Under the pieces are notes generated by a model. That model saw nothing but the letters and a program-made list of their open reading frames with translations. It had not been told where the DNA came from and did no database searches. A stretch of DNA of 64,000 nucleotides from JAHEGP01 sp963792875. Lineage in GTDB: Bacteria > Pseudomonadota > Gammaproteobacteria > Pseudomonadales > JAHEGP01. The DNA lies in contig CAWBXV010000005.1 in assembly GCA_963792875.1 (NCBI GenBank), positions 267,019 to 331,018 of the forward strand, given 5' to 3'. Of the stretch, positions 26,772 to 36,171 are shown in pieces. Within the stretch, counting starts at the first letter, position 1. Every line of letters begins with the position of its first letter. The position numbers and the translations under genes are program-made.

Positions 26772-27666
26772 AGAGGCTCGCGGCGGCGTCCCGGGTCGCG
26801 GTGAACGACGCGGGAGGCGATTGGCCGAGGGCCTCGAAGTCCGCTGCGAGGCGGTACAGGCGCTGCGTGGCTTTGCGCCGCTGTTTCGCGGTCATCGAGT
26901 TGGCCAGATCAACCAGCAGCTGGTGAGTGAGTCCCTCGTTGTACTCCAGGCGCCGCCGATAGGCTTCGCTCCAGAGCAGGTCGGGCTCACTGAACAGCGG
27001 CCGCAGGCGGGTCTGCAGCGGCGGCGGCCCGTCGCGATCGCGCAGCACCTCGGCAAAGTGCTCGCGCCAGGCAGCGCGATGATCCAGCGACTGCTGCTCC
27101 AGGTCCCGCAGTGCGGCCGTCCACGCGCTGATCAATGCCCGCTGTTCTGCGGTCAATGAGCCGACCAGCCGTGCGGTGCCCTTGGCCATGACAGCGTAGC
27201 GCTGCTGGCGGACCTCGGCCGGCGTCTGTCTGAGAGCGTCCCCCCGGTCCTTCCGCTCCCGCTCCGCCAGGGTGGCGAGCAGGCTGTCGATCTGCGCCGT
27301 GGAGAGTTCGCTGAACAGGTCGGCGGCGGGCTCGGCGAGCTGCTGCATGAAACCGCGCCAGGCGGCCGTGAGCGCCTGGGCGTGGCGGTCGACCGTGTAG
27401 CGGTCGACAGGGCCCTCGAGGTCCCCGGCCAGCGCGCGGACCTCGCGGGCATACCGGGGCAGCTCGCTGTAGCGATGCCACTGGTGGAACTCCCTGATCA
27501 GCGCCCTGGCGGTGTCCTTCTGGTCGCCCTGCCAGTCGATGTAGTCGCCCAGCGACCACAGCAGGGCGGCGTCCAGGAAATGATAGGCGGTCCTGACGGT
27601 GCACCCGCCCACGGTCAGCGCGATGGCCGCGACCAGGGCGAGGCGCAGGCGGAGAAACTTGGCCAC
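26770..27666 (-). CDS. DUF6279 family lipoprotein
   Basis: A 298-aa mostly helical exported protein with a lipobox VGGC after a hydrophobic leader. The family openings YHFLDAALLWSLGDYIDW and DQKDTARALIREFHQWHR are present, which place it in the DUF6279 lipoproteins of gammaproteobacteria. The function is unknown. It begins at a GTG at 27666, with GGGAGG 10 nt upstream. Confidence 0.85.
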   Translation of the reverse strand: MAKFLRLRLALVAAIALTVGGCTVRTAYHFLDAALLWSLGDYIDWQGDQKDTARALIREFHQWHRYSELPRYAREVRALAGDLEGPVDRYTVDRHAQALTAAWRGFMQQLAEPAADLFSELSTAQIDSLLATLAERERKDRGDALRQTPAEVRQQRYAVMAKGTARLVGSLTAEQRALISAWTAALRDLEQQSLDHRAAWREHFAEVLRDRDGPPPLQTRLRPLFSEPDLLWSEAYRRRLEYNEGLTHQLLVDLANSMTAKQRRKATQRLYRLAADFEALGQSPPASFTATRDAAASL

Positions 27667-27700
27667 AGCTCGACGACCTCCCGGGTGACACGATGCGGCG

Positions 27701-28486
27701 CTAGCCGCCGCGCGCTCGACGGGTGGATCCTGGCGAACGGTCGAGCTGGGCGGGCCGCAGTACCCGGTCGACGAATTTGCGCACCAGGTCGTTGGCCTCG
27801 GGCGTCTCGACGGCGCTGCGCAGCACCTGGTCGAGATGGTCGTCGCCCTCGGTGTAGTGCGCCTTGAAGATCGTCAGGCGCTCCACCAGGCGCTGCCGGT
27901 CCACCTCCGGGTGGAACTGGAAGGCCCAGAAGCGCCGGCCCGGCACCTTGAAGGCGTGGCAGCAGGGCGCGGTAAAGGCCAGCATCTGCGCGCCGTCGGG
28001 GCAGTGTACGCTGCGCTCGCGGTGCACGGCGACGGCGAAGAAGCCATCCGGCACATCGTGCAGCAGCGGGTCTGAAGCCGCCGCGTCGGTGAGGCGGACG
28101 GCGATGGTGCCCATCTCGAAGTCGCGCTCGTCGCGGATGATGGTGCCGCCCAGCGCCAGCACTGCCAGCTGGAAGCCGAAGCAGGAGGCGAACACGGGGA
28201 AATCCCGCGCGATGCAGTGCCGCATCAGCGCGATACTGGCCGGCACGAAGGGGTAGGTCTCAGGTTCCAGCACCGAGGCCTCGCTGGCGCCCCCCACGAA
28301 CAGGGCATCGTAGCCTGCCAGCACCTGGGGGCCGAAATCGGGCTGGGCGAAGGCGTCGAGCGTATCCAGTTCCGCGGGCGCCAGTCCGCTGTACTGGCAG
28401 AAGCTCTCGTACTCCTCCTGGCGTACGCGCGCTTCCTTGCGAATCTGCAGCAGCAGAACTCTGAGGGGGGGCGTGATCGGCTTCAT
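27701..28486 (-). CDS. Class I glutamine amidotransferase-like protein
   Basis: A 261-aa stand-alone GATase1 domain. The nucleophile elbow is FASCFGFQLAV with the catalytic Cys, and the His-Glu pair is in FQFHPEV. It resembles GMP synthase-type amidotransferases and gamma-glutamyl hydrolases, which free or transfer ammonia or cleave gamma-glutamyl bonds. No synthetase domain is fused or adjacent, so the acceptor is unknown. I start at ATG 28486 (MKPITPP). It is 73 bp downstream of glcB on the same strand and may share its transcript. Confidence 0.88.
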   Translation of the reverse strand: MKPITPPLRVLLLQIRKEARVRQEEYESFCQYSGLAPAELDTLDAFAQPDFGPQVLAGYDALFVGGASEASVLEPETYPFVPASIALMRHCIARDFPVFASCFGFQLAVLALGGTIIRDERDFEMGTIAVRLTDAAASDPLLHDVPDGFFAVAVHRERSVHCPDGAQMLAFTAPCCHAFKVPGRRFWAFQFHPEVDRQRLVERLTIFKAHYTEGDDHLDQVLRSAVETPEANDLVRKFVDRVLRPAQLDRSPGSTRRARGG

Positions 28487-28559
28487 AGGGCGAAGACTGC
28501 TCGAAGTTGGGTAAAAAACGGGGCGCAGGGCTGGCTGCAGCCGCCTCCGCGCCGTCGGC

Positions 28560-30743
28560 TCATCCCTGGGACTTGGCCCGCTGCCGGTAGGCGTGCAGCA
28601 GCGGTTCGGTGTAGCCGTTGGGCTGCGCTTCACCCTTGAAGATGAGGTCGCAGGCCGCCAGGAAGGCCGGGCCGTCATAGCTCGGCGCCATGGGCGGATA
28701 GGCCGGGTCGCCGGCGTTCTGGCGGTCCACCACGACGGCCATGCGCCGCAGGGTATCCATCACCTGCTCGCGGCTGCAGATGCCATGATGCAGCCAGTTG
28801 GCGATGTGCTGGCTGGAGATGCGCAGCGTGGCGCGATCTTCCATCAGGCCGACGTTGTCGATGTCCGGCACTTTTGAACAGCCCACGCCCAGGGCGACCC
28901 AGCGTACCACGTAGCCCAGAATGCCCTGGGCGTTGTTGTCCAGCTCGGCCTTGATCGCCGCCTCGCTCAGAGTGGCGTCGGCAGGCAGCAGCGGCAGGGT
29001 CAGAATATCGTCCAGGCTGGCCCGGGGGCGGCTCTTGAGCGCGTTCTGCCGCGCCACCACATCGACCTGGTGGTAGTGCAGGCTGTGCAGGGTGGCGCCA
29101 TTGGGCGATGGCACCCAGGCGGTGTTGGCGCCGGCCATGGGGTGGGCGATCTTCTGCTTCAGCATGGCGGCCATTTCATCGGGCATCGCCCACATGCCCT
29201 TGCCGATCTGCGCCTTGCCCTGCAGGCCGCAGGCGAGGCCGATATCGACGTTGGCGTCCTCGTAGGCGTGAATCCAGGGCTGCTCTTTCATGCGCGTCTT
29301 GGGGACCATCGGGCCGGCGCGCATGCTGGTGTGGATCTCGTCGCCGGTGCGATCCAGGAAGCCGGTGTTGATGAATACCACGCGCTCGCTGGCGGCGCGG
29401 ATGCACTCCTTCAGGTTGATGGTGGTGCGGCGCTCTTCGTCCATGATGCCGACCTTGAGCGTGTTGCGCGGCAGCCCCAGCGCGCGCTCCACCCGCTCGA
29501 ACAAAGTGACGGTGAAGGCCACCTCCGCGGGGCCGTGCATCTTGGGTTTGACGATGTAGATAGCGCCGGTGCGGCTGTTGCCCTTGTGGGACGGGTCGTT
29601 GCGGTGCGCCAGGTCGTGCATGGCCGCCAGCGAGGTCACCATCGCGTCCAGAATACCCTCGGGGATTTCCCGTCCCTCGCGGTCGAGCACCGCCGGATTG
29701 GTCATCAGGTGGCCCACATTGCGCACGAACAGCAGGCTGCGGCCGTGCAGCCGCAGGCTGGTGCCGTCGGGCGCGGTATACAGGCGGTCCGCGTTGAGCG
29801 CGCGACTGATGGTCCGGCCGCTTTTCTCGAAGCGCTCTTCCAGCACGCCCTGCATCAGGCCCAGCCAGTTGCGGTAGATTTCGGTCTTATCTTCCGCATC
29901 GACCGCCGCCACCGAGTCCTCGCAGTCCATGATGGTGGTGACGGCGGCCTCCACCAGCAGGTCCTTCACGCCGGCGGCGTCGGTGCGGCCGATGGGATGC
30001 TGCCGGTCGATCTGTATTTCGATGTGCAGGCCGTGGTTGCGCAGCAGCACGGCTTCGGGCTGCGCCGCCTGGCCGCGGAAGCCGCGGAATTTCTCCGGCT
30101 CGCGCAGCGCCGTGGTGGTGCCGTCCGCCAGCGTCACCTGCAGGGCGCCGTCGACGACCTGGTAGGCGCCGGCGTCGCGATGGCTGCCCGCTGCCAGGGG
30201 CGCCGCCTGATCCAGGTGGTCGCGCGCGAAGGCGATGACGGCGGCGCCGCGCACCGGGTTGTAGGTCTCGCCGCGCCCGGCGCCGTCGCCTGCTGGAATC
30301 GCGTCGGTGCCATACAGCGCGTCGTACAGGCTGCCCCAGCGGGCATTGGCGGCATTCAGCGCGAAGCGGGCGTTCTTGACCGGGACCACGAGCTGAGGCC
30401 CCGCCTGCTCGGCGATCTCGCTGTCGACGCCGGCGGTGGTGATGGTGAAGTCGTCGCCCTCCGGCAGCAGGTAGCCGATGGCCTCGAGAAACTGCCGGTA
30501 GGCCACCGGGTCGTGGGCCTGGCCCGCGCGCTCCTGGTGCCACTGGTCGATGCTGGCCTGCAGCTCGTCGCGCCGTTCGAGCAGGGCGCGGTTGACCGGC
30601 GCCAGCTCGTCGAGGATGGCTTCGAGCTGGGCCCAGAAGTGCGGAGGCGTGATGCCGGTACCCGGCACGCACTCGCGCTCGATGAAGTCGTGCAGTATCG
30701 TGGCCACCCGGAGGCCGCCAATATCGGTTCTTGAGGTCGTCAT
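28560..30743 (-). CDS. glcB: Malate synthase G
   Basis: A 727-aa glyoxylate-cycle enzyme that condenses glyoxylate with acetyl-CoA to give malate. Length and motifs match malate synthase G (723 aa in E. coli): the DCEDSVAAVDAEDK stretch that binds Mg, the MHGPAEVAFT strand, and GLACGLQGKAQIGKGMWA. The ATG at 30743 is preceded by AAGGTAG. The open reading frame runs 132 codons further upstream, but that part is Arg/Cys-rich antisense of the intergenic region. It supports growth on acetate, fatty acids or glycolate. Confidence 0.97.
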   Translation of the reverse strand: MTTSRTDIGGLRVATILHDFIERECVPGTGITPPHFWAQLEAILDELAPVNRALLERRDELQASIDQWHQERAGQAHDPVAYRQFLEAIGYLLPEGDDFTITTAGVDSEIAEQAGPQLVVPVKNARFALNAANARWGSLYDALYGTDAIPAGDGAGRGETYNPVRGAAVIAFARDHLDQAAPLAAGSHRDAGAYQVVDGALQVTLADGTTTALREPEKFRGFRGQAAQPEAVLLRNHGLHIEIQIDRQHPIGRTDAAGVKDLLVEAAVTTIMDCEDSVAAVDAEDKTEIYRNWLGLMQGVLEERFEKSGRTISRALNADRLYTAPDGTSLRLHGRSLLFVRNVGHLMTNPAVLDREGREIPEGILDAMVTSLAAMHDLAHRNDPSHKGNSRTGAIYIVKPKMHGPAEVAFTVTLFERVERALGLPRNTLKVGIMDEERRTTINLKECIRAASERVVFINTGFLDRTGDEIHTSMRAGPMVPKTRMKEQPWIHAYEDANVDIGLACGLQGKAQIGKGMWAMPDEMAAMLKQKIAHPMAGANTAWVPSPNGATLHSLHYHQVDVVARQNALKSRPRASLDDILTLPLLPADATLSEAAIKAELDNNAQGILGYVVRWVALGVGCSKVPDIDNVGLMEDRATLRISSQHIANWLHHGICSREQVMDTLRRMAVVVDRQNAGDPAYPPMAPSYDGPAFLAACDLIFKGEAQPNGYTEPLLHAYRQRAKSQG

Positions 30744-31120
30744 GGGGGCTACCTTTGCTTGGATAATTACTGTCGCGTCATGGTAGCATTGAATGCCGCT
30801 AAGCCAAAAATCACAGAGTGCCCTTCGTGACGTCCAAAGCGTCGTGTCGCCTCGACGTGAAGCGTTAGGCCCCGCTGGGCAGCGGTTCGGCAATCCCGGT
30901 TGTGCGGGCTGTGCGCGGCGGTCCTGGCCGCCGGGGCGCCGCGGCGGGAACCGCCATGCGGCGGGTGCGCACGCAGCGCAGCTTGATTCGATAGCAGTGG
31001 CGCAGTGCGTGCGTGGCGCAGCGCGGATGCAGCGGCTTGCAGAAAACACGCTGCAAGCAAATAACGGGCATGATTGCAGCAGATTGACGCGTCTGAACGG
31101 CGCAGGTGGGGAAACGCGGT
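30744..31120. other. Divergent promoter region between glcB and the ATP-grasp operon
   Basis: A 377-bp region without a gene; it must hold promoters for both sides. On the glcB side a TAATTA hexamer lies about 25 bp before the coding start, with a weak TTCAAT 18 bp upstream of it. I regard this as a weak promoter candidate only. Confidence 0.35.
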
Positions 31121-32578
31121 ATGGGCATTGACTGGTCACTCTACGATCCGGGCGAGTTATACGATGAACTCATCAGCAGTCCCGGCTACCCCCGTCGACC
31201 GGCCCTGAAGCTGGCGTCATACCTCAAGTCGCTCTCGCTCAAGCAGCTCGATGCCCGCCGCAAGCTGGCCGAGGCCACGCTCGAGCAGATGGGGGTGACG
31301 TTCAGCGTCTACACCGGCGAGCAGAATATCGATCGGGTCTGGCCTTTCGATATCATCCCCCGGGTGATTTCCGCCCAGCACTGGGCCCGCACCGCGGAGG
31401 GTCTCAAGCAGCGCCTGACGGCGCTCAACATGTTCATCAACGACCTCTACCACGACCAGGAAGTGATCCGCGACGGCATCGTGCCCGCGCACCTGATCGA
31501 GAATTCCAAGGATTTCAATCCCGCCTGCATGGGCATCACGCCGCCCTATGGCGTGTGGGCCAACATCTGCGGCACCGATCTGGTGCGCGACAAGGACGGC
31601 CAGTTCTACGTGCTCGAGGACAATCTGCGGGTTCCCTCGGGGGTGGCCTATATGCTCGAAAACCGCGCGGTCACCAAGCGCGTGTTTCCGGAGCTGTTCG
31701 AGGGCGACCGCATTCTGCCGGTCGACGACTACCCCTCCAAGCTGTTCGACATGCTGGCGTCGCTGTCGCCGCGTGGCGACAGCCCGCCGACTATCGTGGT
31801 GCTCACGCCCGGCATTTTCAACTCCGCCTACTTCGAGCATGCCTTTCTGGCCCAGAAGATGGGGGTCGAACTGGTCGAGGGCGCCGACCTGGTGGTCGAG
31901 GACGACGACTGCGTCTACATGCGCACCATCAGCGGACTGGAGCGGGTCGATGTCATCTATCGGCGTGTCAATGACCTGTTTCTCGACCCCGAGGTGTTCC
32001 ACAAGGATTCCCTGCTCGGCGTGGCGGGCTTGATGCGGGCGTGGCGCGCCGGCAATGTCGGCCTGGCCAACGCGCCCGGAGCCGGCGTCGCCGACGACAA
32101 GGTCGTGTACGCCTATGTGCCGAGCATCATCAAGTACTATCTCAACGAGGCGCCGATCATCGCCAACGTCGAGACCTGGCTGTGTGACGACGAGGAGCAG
32201 CGGGCCTATGTGCTGGCGCATCTGTCCGAACTGGTGGTGAAGCCGGCCAATGAGTCCGGCGGCTACGGCATCCTGATCGGCCCCCATGCCAGCAAGCGGG
32301 AGCTCGCGCAATTCGCCAAGCTCATCGTCGAGCACCCGCGCAACTATATCGCGCAACCGACGCTGTCCCTGTCGACGGCGCCCACCCTGGTGGAGCGAAC
32401 GGGGCAGCCGGAGCCACGGCACCTCGATCTGCGCCCCTTTATCCTGCAGTCCAACGACACCTATGTGACCACGGGTGGGCTGACCCGGGTCGCCATGCGC
32501 AAGGGCTCGCTGGTGGTGAATTCGTCGCAGGGCGGCGGCAGCAAAGACACCTGGATTGTTGACTCGGAGGCCCAGTGA
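31121..32578 (+). CDS. Circularly permuted ATP-grasp family protein
   Basis: A 485-aa protein of the circularly permuted ATP-grasp (CP_ATPgrasp) family, predicted to join a carboxylate to an amine with ATP. Its glycine-rich loop KPANESGGYG begins at Lys374, and the acidic and late GGGSKDTWIV elements are as in the family. Iyer, Aravind and co-workers (2009) described this group as part of a peptide-ligase type system together with alpha-E and transglutaminase proteins; no substrate is known. I use ATG 31121, 8-9 nt after GTGGGG. Its TGA overlaps the ATG of the alpha-E gene by one base. Confidence 0.92.
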   Translation: MGIDWSLYDPGELYDELISSPGYPRRPALKLASYLKSLSLKQLDARRKLAEATLEQMGVTFSVYTGEQNIDRVWPFDIIPRVISAQHWARTAEGLKQRLTALNMFINDLYHDQEVIRDGIVPAHLIENSKDFNPACMGITPPYGVWANICGTDLVRDKDGQFYVLEDNLRVPSGVAYMLENRAVTKRVFPELFEGDRILPVDDYPSKLFDMLASLSPRGDSPPTIVVLTPGIFNSAYFEHAFLAQKMGVELVEGADLVVEDDDCVYMRTISGLERVDVIYRRVNDLFLDPEVFHKDSLLGVAGLMRAWRAGNVGLANAPGAGVADDKVVYAYVPSIIKYYLNEAPIIANVETWLCDDEEQRAYVLAHLSELVVKPANESGGYGILIGPHASKRELAQFAKLIVEHPRNYIAQPTLSLSTAPTLVERTGQPEPRHLDLRPFILQSNDTYVTTGGLTRVAMRKGSLVVNSSQGGGSKDTWIVDSEAQ

Positions 32579-33513
32579 TGCTGTCCCGGATCGCAGAGAG
32601 AATGTACTGGATGGCCCGCTATCTGGAGCGGGTCGAGAGCACGGCGCGGCTGGTCAAGGTCTATGCCAACCTGCTGATGGACCTGCCGCAGGAGATCGAT
32701 ATCGGCTGGTACAACCTGGTGGTGCTCAACAGCGGCACCGAGAACTTCGCCAAGCGGTACAAGAACCGGGACGAGCGCAACGTCGTCAAGTTCATGCTCG
32801 CCGATGAGCACAACCCCGGTTCGCTCGGCTCCGCGCTGGTCATGGCGCGGGAAAACATCCGCACCTCCCGGGACGCGCTGCCGGTGGAGACCTGGGAGAT
32901 GATCAACGACCTGAGCATCTACGCCCGGGAGAATATGAAGCGGGGCGTCAATCGCCGCCATCGCCAGAAATTTCTCGACACCATGATCGGCGGCGTCCAG
33001 CAGATCAACGGCCTGCTCAACGGCAATATGAGCCACGACGCCGCGTGGCAGTTCATGCGCCTTGGCCGCAATCTCGAGCGAGCCGACATGACCACGCGCA
33101 GCCTCGACGCGGCCGCATCGGTGCTCATGCGGGCGGGCGCCGACACCAGCGCCAACCTCAACGAGATCGTCTGGGGCAATATGCTCAGCAGCCTGAGCGC
33201 CTATCACCCCTACCGCCGCAGTATGCGCACGTCCATCGCGGGTGCGCCGGTGGCCCGCTACCTGCTGGAGGACACCAGCTTTCCCCGTGCGGTCGGGTTC
33301 TGCATGGTGCACATCCACCACGCCTGCACCCACCTGCCGCGTGCCGAACCCGTTGTCGAGCAGCTGAGCGACGTCGGCCAGCGCGCCTTCGGGGGGTTCG
33401 ACTACGCGGACCTGTCGGAGCCCTTCAGAGACTATCTCAACACCATGCAGCTGCACCTCGCCGATCTGCATGGCGCCATCGAGGCCAACTGGTTTGAGCT
33501 GCGCGATGCGTAG
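32578..33513 (+). CDS. Alpha-E domain protein
   Basis: A 311-aa all-helical protein of the alpha-E (DUF403) family, recognisable from the opening LSRIAERMYWMARYLERVE. Alpha-E proteins occur almost only with circularly permuted ATP-grasp proteins and are thought to be structural or regulatory partners. The start ATG at 32578 overlaps the stop of the upstream gene as TGATG, so the two are coupled; a GTG one codon earlier is the alternative. The same domain is fused to a second ATP-grasp domain in the next gene. Confidence 0.92.
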   Translation: MLSRIAERMYWMARYLERVESTARLVKVYANLLMDLPQEIDIGWYNLVVLNSGTENFAKRYKNRDERNVVKFMLADEHNPGSLGSALVMARENIRTSRDALPVETWEMINDLSIYARENMKRGVNRRHRQKFLDTMIGGVQQINGLLNGNMSHDAAWQFMRLGRNLERADMTTRSLDAAASVLMRAGADTSANLNEIVWGNMLSSLSAYHPYRRSMRTSIAGAPVARYLLEDTSFPRAVGFCMVHIHHACTHLPRAEPVVEQLSDVGQRAFGGFDYADLSEPFRDYLNTMQLHLADLHGAIEANWFELRDA

Positions 33514-33591
33514 CGCTGCGCGGCCCATTGCCGGCCGTCCGGGGGCAGCGCGCAGGCCTAAGCCGATCGCGACGGCGGCACGGGTGTAGGC

Positions 33592-36171
33592 ATGACGTCC
33601 GTGGAGGCCTCGTCCGCCCAGGGCGATGCGCTGTGGTATACCTCGGTCGCCGGCGTCAGGGACGAGGCGTTTGTCCGCCCCGGAGAGCCCAACCCGCTGT
33701 GGCAGCACCTGCTGGAGGGCCTGCGCGAACTGGGGCCGCTCGAGTTGGCGGAGCGGGAGCGCCGGGCCCAGGCGCTGTTGCGGGAGGATGGCGCGAGCTA
33801 CTACGTCTACCGGGACGCCGGGGTCGCCGCGGCGCCCTTCGGGCAGCGCGCCTGGCCCCTCGACCTGGTGCCGTTGCTGATTGCGAGCGACGAGTGGCAG
33901 GCCATCGAGGCGGGTCTGCTGGAGCGGGCCGAACTGCTCAATCTGCTGCTGGCCGATCTCTATGGTCCGGCCCAGCTGATCAAGCACCGGGTCATTCCGC
34001 CGGAACTCATTTTCACCTTTCGGGGCTTTCTGCGCCGCTGTCATGGCGTCATCAATGCGGGTAGTCAGCAGTTGCTGAGCTATGCCGCCGACATGGTCCG
34101 CGGCGGCGACGGCCGCTTCATCGTCCTGGGCGATCGGGCGCAGGCACCCAGCGGCATGGGCTATGCCCTGGAAAACCGCCGGGTGCTGTCGCGCATCTTT
34201 CCCAGCCTCTTTCGCGACAGCCACGTGCACCGCCTGGCGCCGTTTTTTCAGGCCTGGCGGCAGAAACTGCAGGAGCTGGCGCCGACGGACTCCCCGGCCC
34301 GGATTGTCGTGCTCACGCCGGGTACGTACAACGAGACCCATTTCGAACACGCCTACCTCGCCAACTACCTGGGCTATCCCCTGGTCGAGGGCCAGGACCT
34401 CACCGTGCGCGGCGGCTATGTGTGGATGAAGTCGCTCAGTGGTCTGGTCCGCGTCGATGTGATCGTGCGCCGCGTGGACGATGACTTCTGCGACCCGGTG
34501 GAGCTCAGGAGCGATTCGCGCATCGGCGTCCCCGGCCTGCTCGAAGTCGCCCGCAGCGGCAACGTCCTGCTGGCCAACCCGCTGGGTGCCGGTGTGCTGG
34601 AGCATCGGGCGCTGCTGCGCTTTATGCCGGCCATCGGGAAATTCTTTCTGGGCCGTGAGCCGCGCCTTGCCACGGTGCGCACCTACTGGTGCGGCGACGA
34701 AGAGGACTGCCGCTACGTGCTGTCCCACCTGCCGGAGCTGGTCATCAAACCCTGCCGCAGGGCCACCGGCGCCGGCAGCGTCATTGGCGCCCGGCTCGAT
34801 GAGGTCGCGCGGGACCAGTGGCGCCGGCGCATCCAGCAGTGCCCCGGCGACTATGTGGCGCAGGAGATGGTGTCGGCGGCGACGCTGCCCGCCTGGCAGG
34901 CCGGGCGCTTGACGCCCCGCCCGGCGGTGCTGCGCAGTTTCGTGGTCGCCAGCGGGCCATCGTACGTGGTGATGCCTGGCGGACTGACCCGGGTGGGCAC
35001 GGGCGTCGACGATGCCCTGCTGACCAATCAGCGTGGTGCCGGCAGCAAGGATACCTGGATCGTCGCCTCCGAGCCGCTGCGGCAGGTCGCGCCGCCCGCG
35101 GCCGGGCTGTGGCCGGCGGTTGACGCCGGCACCGAGCAGGGCGCGGAGCTGTCATACCGGATTGCGGAGAACCTGTTCTGGATGGGGCGCTATGCCGAAC
35201 GGGCTGAGTCCGCCATCCGTCTGCTGCGCGCCGTGTTCACCAAGGCGATCGGCGTCGCGGAGGTTCCCGACGACGTGGCGATGGTGCTGCTGCGCAGTAT
35301 CACCTCGCTCACGGCGACCTATCCCGGCTTCTGCGGCGACGCGGGTCGGGATGAGGCCGCGGTCGAGCGCGAGTTGCTGGCGGTCATTCTGGATGCGGAT
35401 CGACCCGGCTCGGTCTGCGCCAGCTTGACGTCGCTGCTGGCGGCGGCCGAGCAGGTGAAAGGGCTGCTGGCGGCGGATGCCCAGCGCATCATCAACGGCC
35501 TGCGCGATGACATCGAGCGGCTGCGCCTGCAGCTGCGGCCTGGCCTCGGCTATGTCCCGGAGGAGGCGCTGGTGCCCCTGGTAACCTCGCTGCTGGCGCT
35601 GGCCGGTCTCAGCGAGGAGTGCATGCCGCATGGGCCGGCCTGGCACTTTCTCAAGCTGGGTCGCAGTCTGGAGCGGGCGCAGCAGAGCTGCCGCCTGCTG
35701 GCGGCGCTGTTCCGGCCGGTCATGGACGAGGGGCGTCAGGATCGGGTGCTGGAAGTGGCGCTGTTGAGCATGGACGCGCTGGGAAGCTTCCGACGCCTGC
35801 AGCGCAGCAGCGCCGACCTGGTCTCGGGCCTGGAGCTGCTGCTGCTGGACCCGGAGCACCCGCGCTCGCTGCTGTTCCAGCTGCGTGCCATCGAATCTCA
35901 CCTCGACGCTTTGGGCCCCGGGCAGCGGCGTCATGCGCTGGACCCCGAGCGACGGCCCGTGCTGGAGGCGCTCCTGGGCCTGCAGCTGGCCGATCTGCAG
36001 GAGCTGGCGCTGGGGGGCGCGCCGGCGGATGAGCGGCTCGCACTCGACCGCCTGCTGGATCGCATCCGAGTGCTGCTGGATACCGCCGCCCTGGCCATAG
36101 CCGGGCGCTATTTCGATCAATCGCAGTCGCCGCAGCAACTGCTGACGACGCTGCAGGGTGAGCAGTCTTGA
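33592..36171 (+). CDS. ATP-grasp/alpha-E fusion protein
   Basis: An 859-aa protein whose first 500 or so residues form a second circularly permuted ATP-grasp domain and whose remainder, from about residue 519 (LSYRIAENLFWMGRYAERAE), is an alpha-E domain. It is thus a fused copy of the two genes upstream; both ATP-grasp copies keep GSKDTWIV. The glycine-rich loop differs: KPCRRATGAGS here against KPANESGGYG in the first protein, so nucleotide binding may differ too. It follows the free alpha-E gene by 78 bp and overlaps the transglutaminase start. Confidence 0.92.
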   Translation: MTSVEASSAQGDALWYTSVAGVRDEAFVRPGEPNPLWQHLLEGLRELGPLELAERERRAQALLREDGASYYVYRDAGVAAAPFGQRAWPLDLVPLLIASDEWQAIEAGLLERAELLNLLLADLYGPAQLIKHRVIPPELIFTFRGFLRRCHGVINAGSQQLLSYAADMVRGGDGRFIVLGDRAQAPSGMGYALENRRVLSRIFPSLFRDSHVHRLAPFFQAWRQKLQELAPTDSPARIVVLTPGTYNETHFEHAYLANYLGYPLVEGQDLTVRGGYVWMKSLSGLVRVDVIVRRVDDDFCDPVELRSDSRIGVPGLLEVARSGNVLLANPLGAGVLEHRALLRFMPAIGKFFLGREPRLATVRTYWCGDEEDCRYVLSHLPELVIKPCRRATGAGSVIGARLDEVARDQWRRRIQQCPGDYVAQEMVSAATLPAWQAGRLTPRPAVLRSFVVASGPSYVVMPGGLTRVGTGVDDALLTNQRGAGSKDTWIVASEPLRQVAPPAAGLWPAVDAGTEQGAELSYRIAENLFWMGRYAERAESAIRLLRAVFTKAIGVAEVPDDVAMVLLRSITSLTATYPGFCGDAGRDEAAVERELLAVILDADRPGSVCASLTSLLAAAEQVKGLLAADAQRIINGLRDDIERLRLQLRPGLGYVPEEALVPLVTSLLALAGLSEECMPHGPAWHFLKLGRSLERAQQSCRLLAALFRPVMDEGRQDRVLEVALLSMDALGSFRRLQRSSADLVSGLELLLLDPEHPRSLLFQLRAIESHLDALGPGQRRHALDPERRPVLEALLGLQLADLQELALGGAPADERLALDRLLDRIRVLLDTAALAIAGRYFDQSQSPQQLLTTLQGEQS

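Noticed and set aside
30744..31139. 132-codon N-terminal extension of malate synthase G
   Set aside because: The extension is Arg/Cys/Pro-rich, overlaps the start of the ATP-grasp gene on the other strand, and the shorter form matches the family length and has a ribosome site.
32461..34728. A 755-codon open frame antisense to the ATP-grasp and alpha-E genes
   Set aside because: It is the shadow of GC-rich coding DNA; composition is His/Gln/Arg-rich without domains, while the opposite strand encodes well-known families with overlapping starts.
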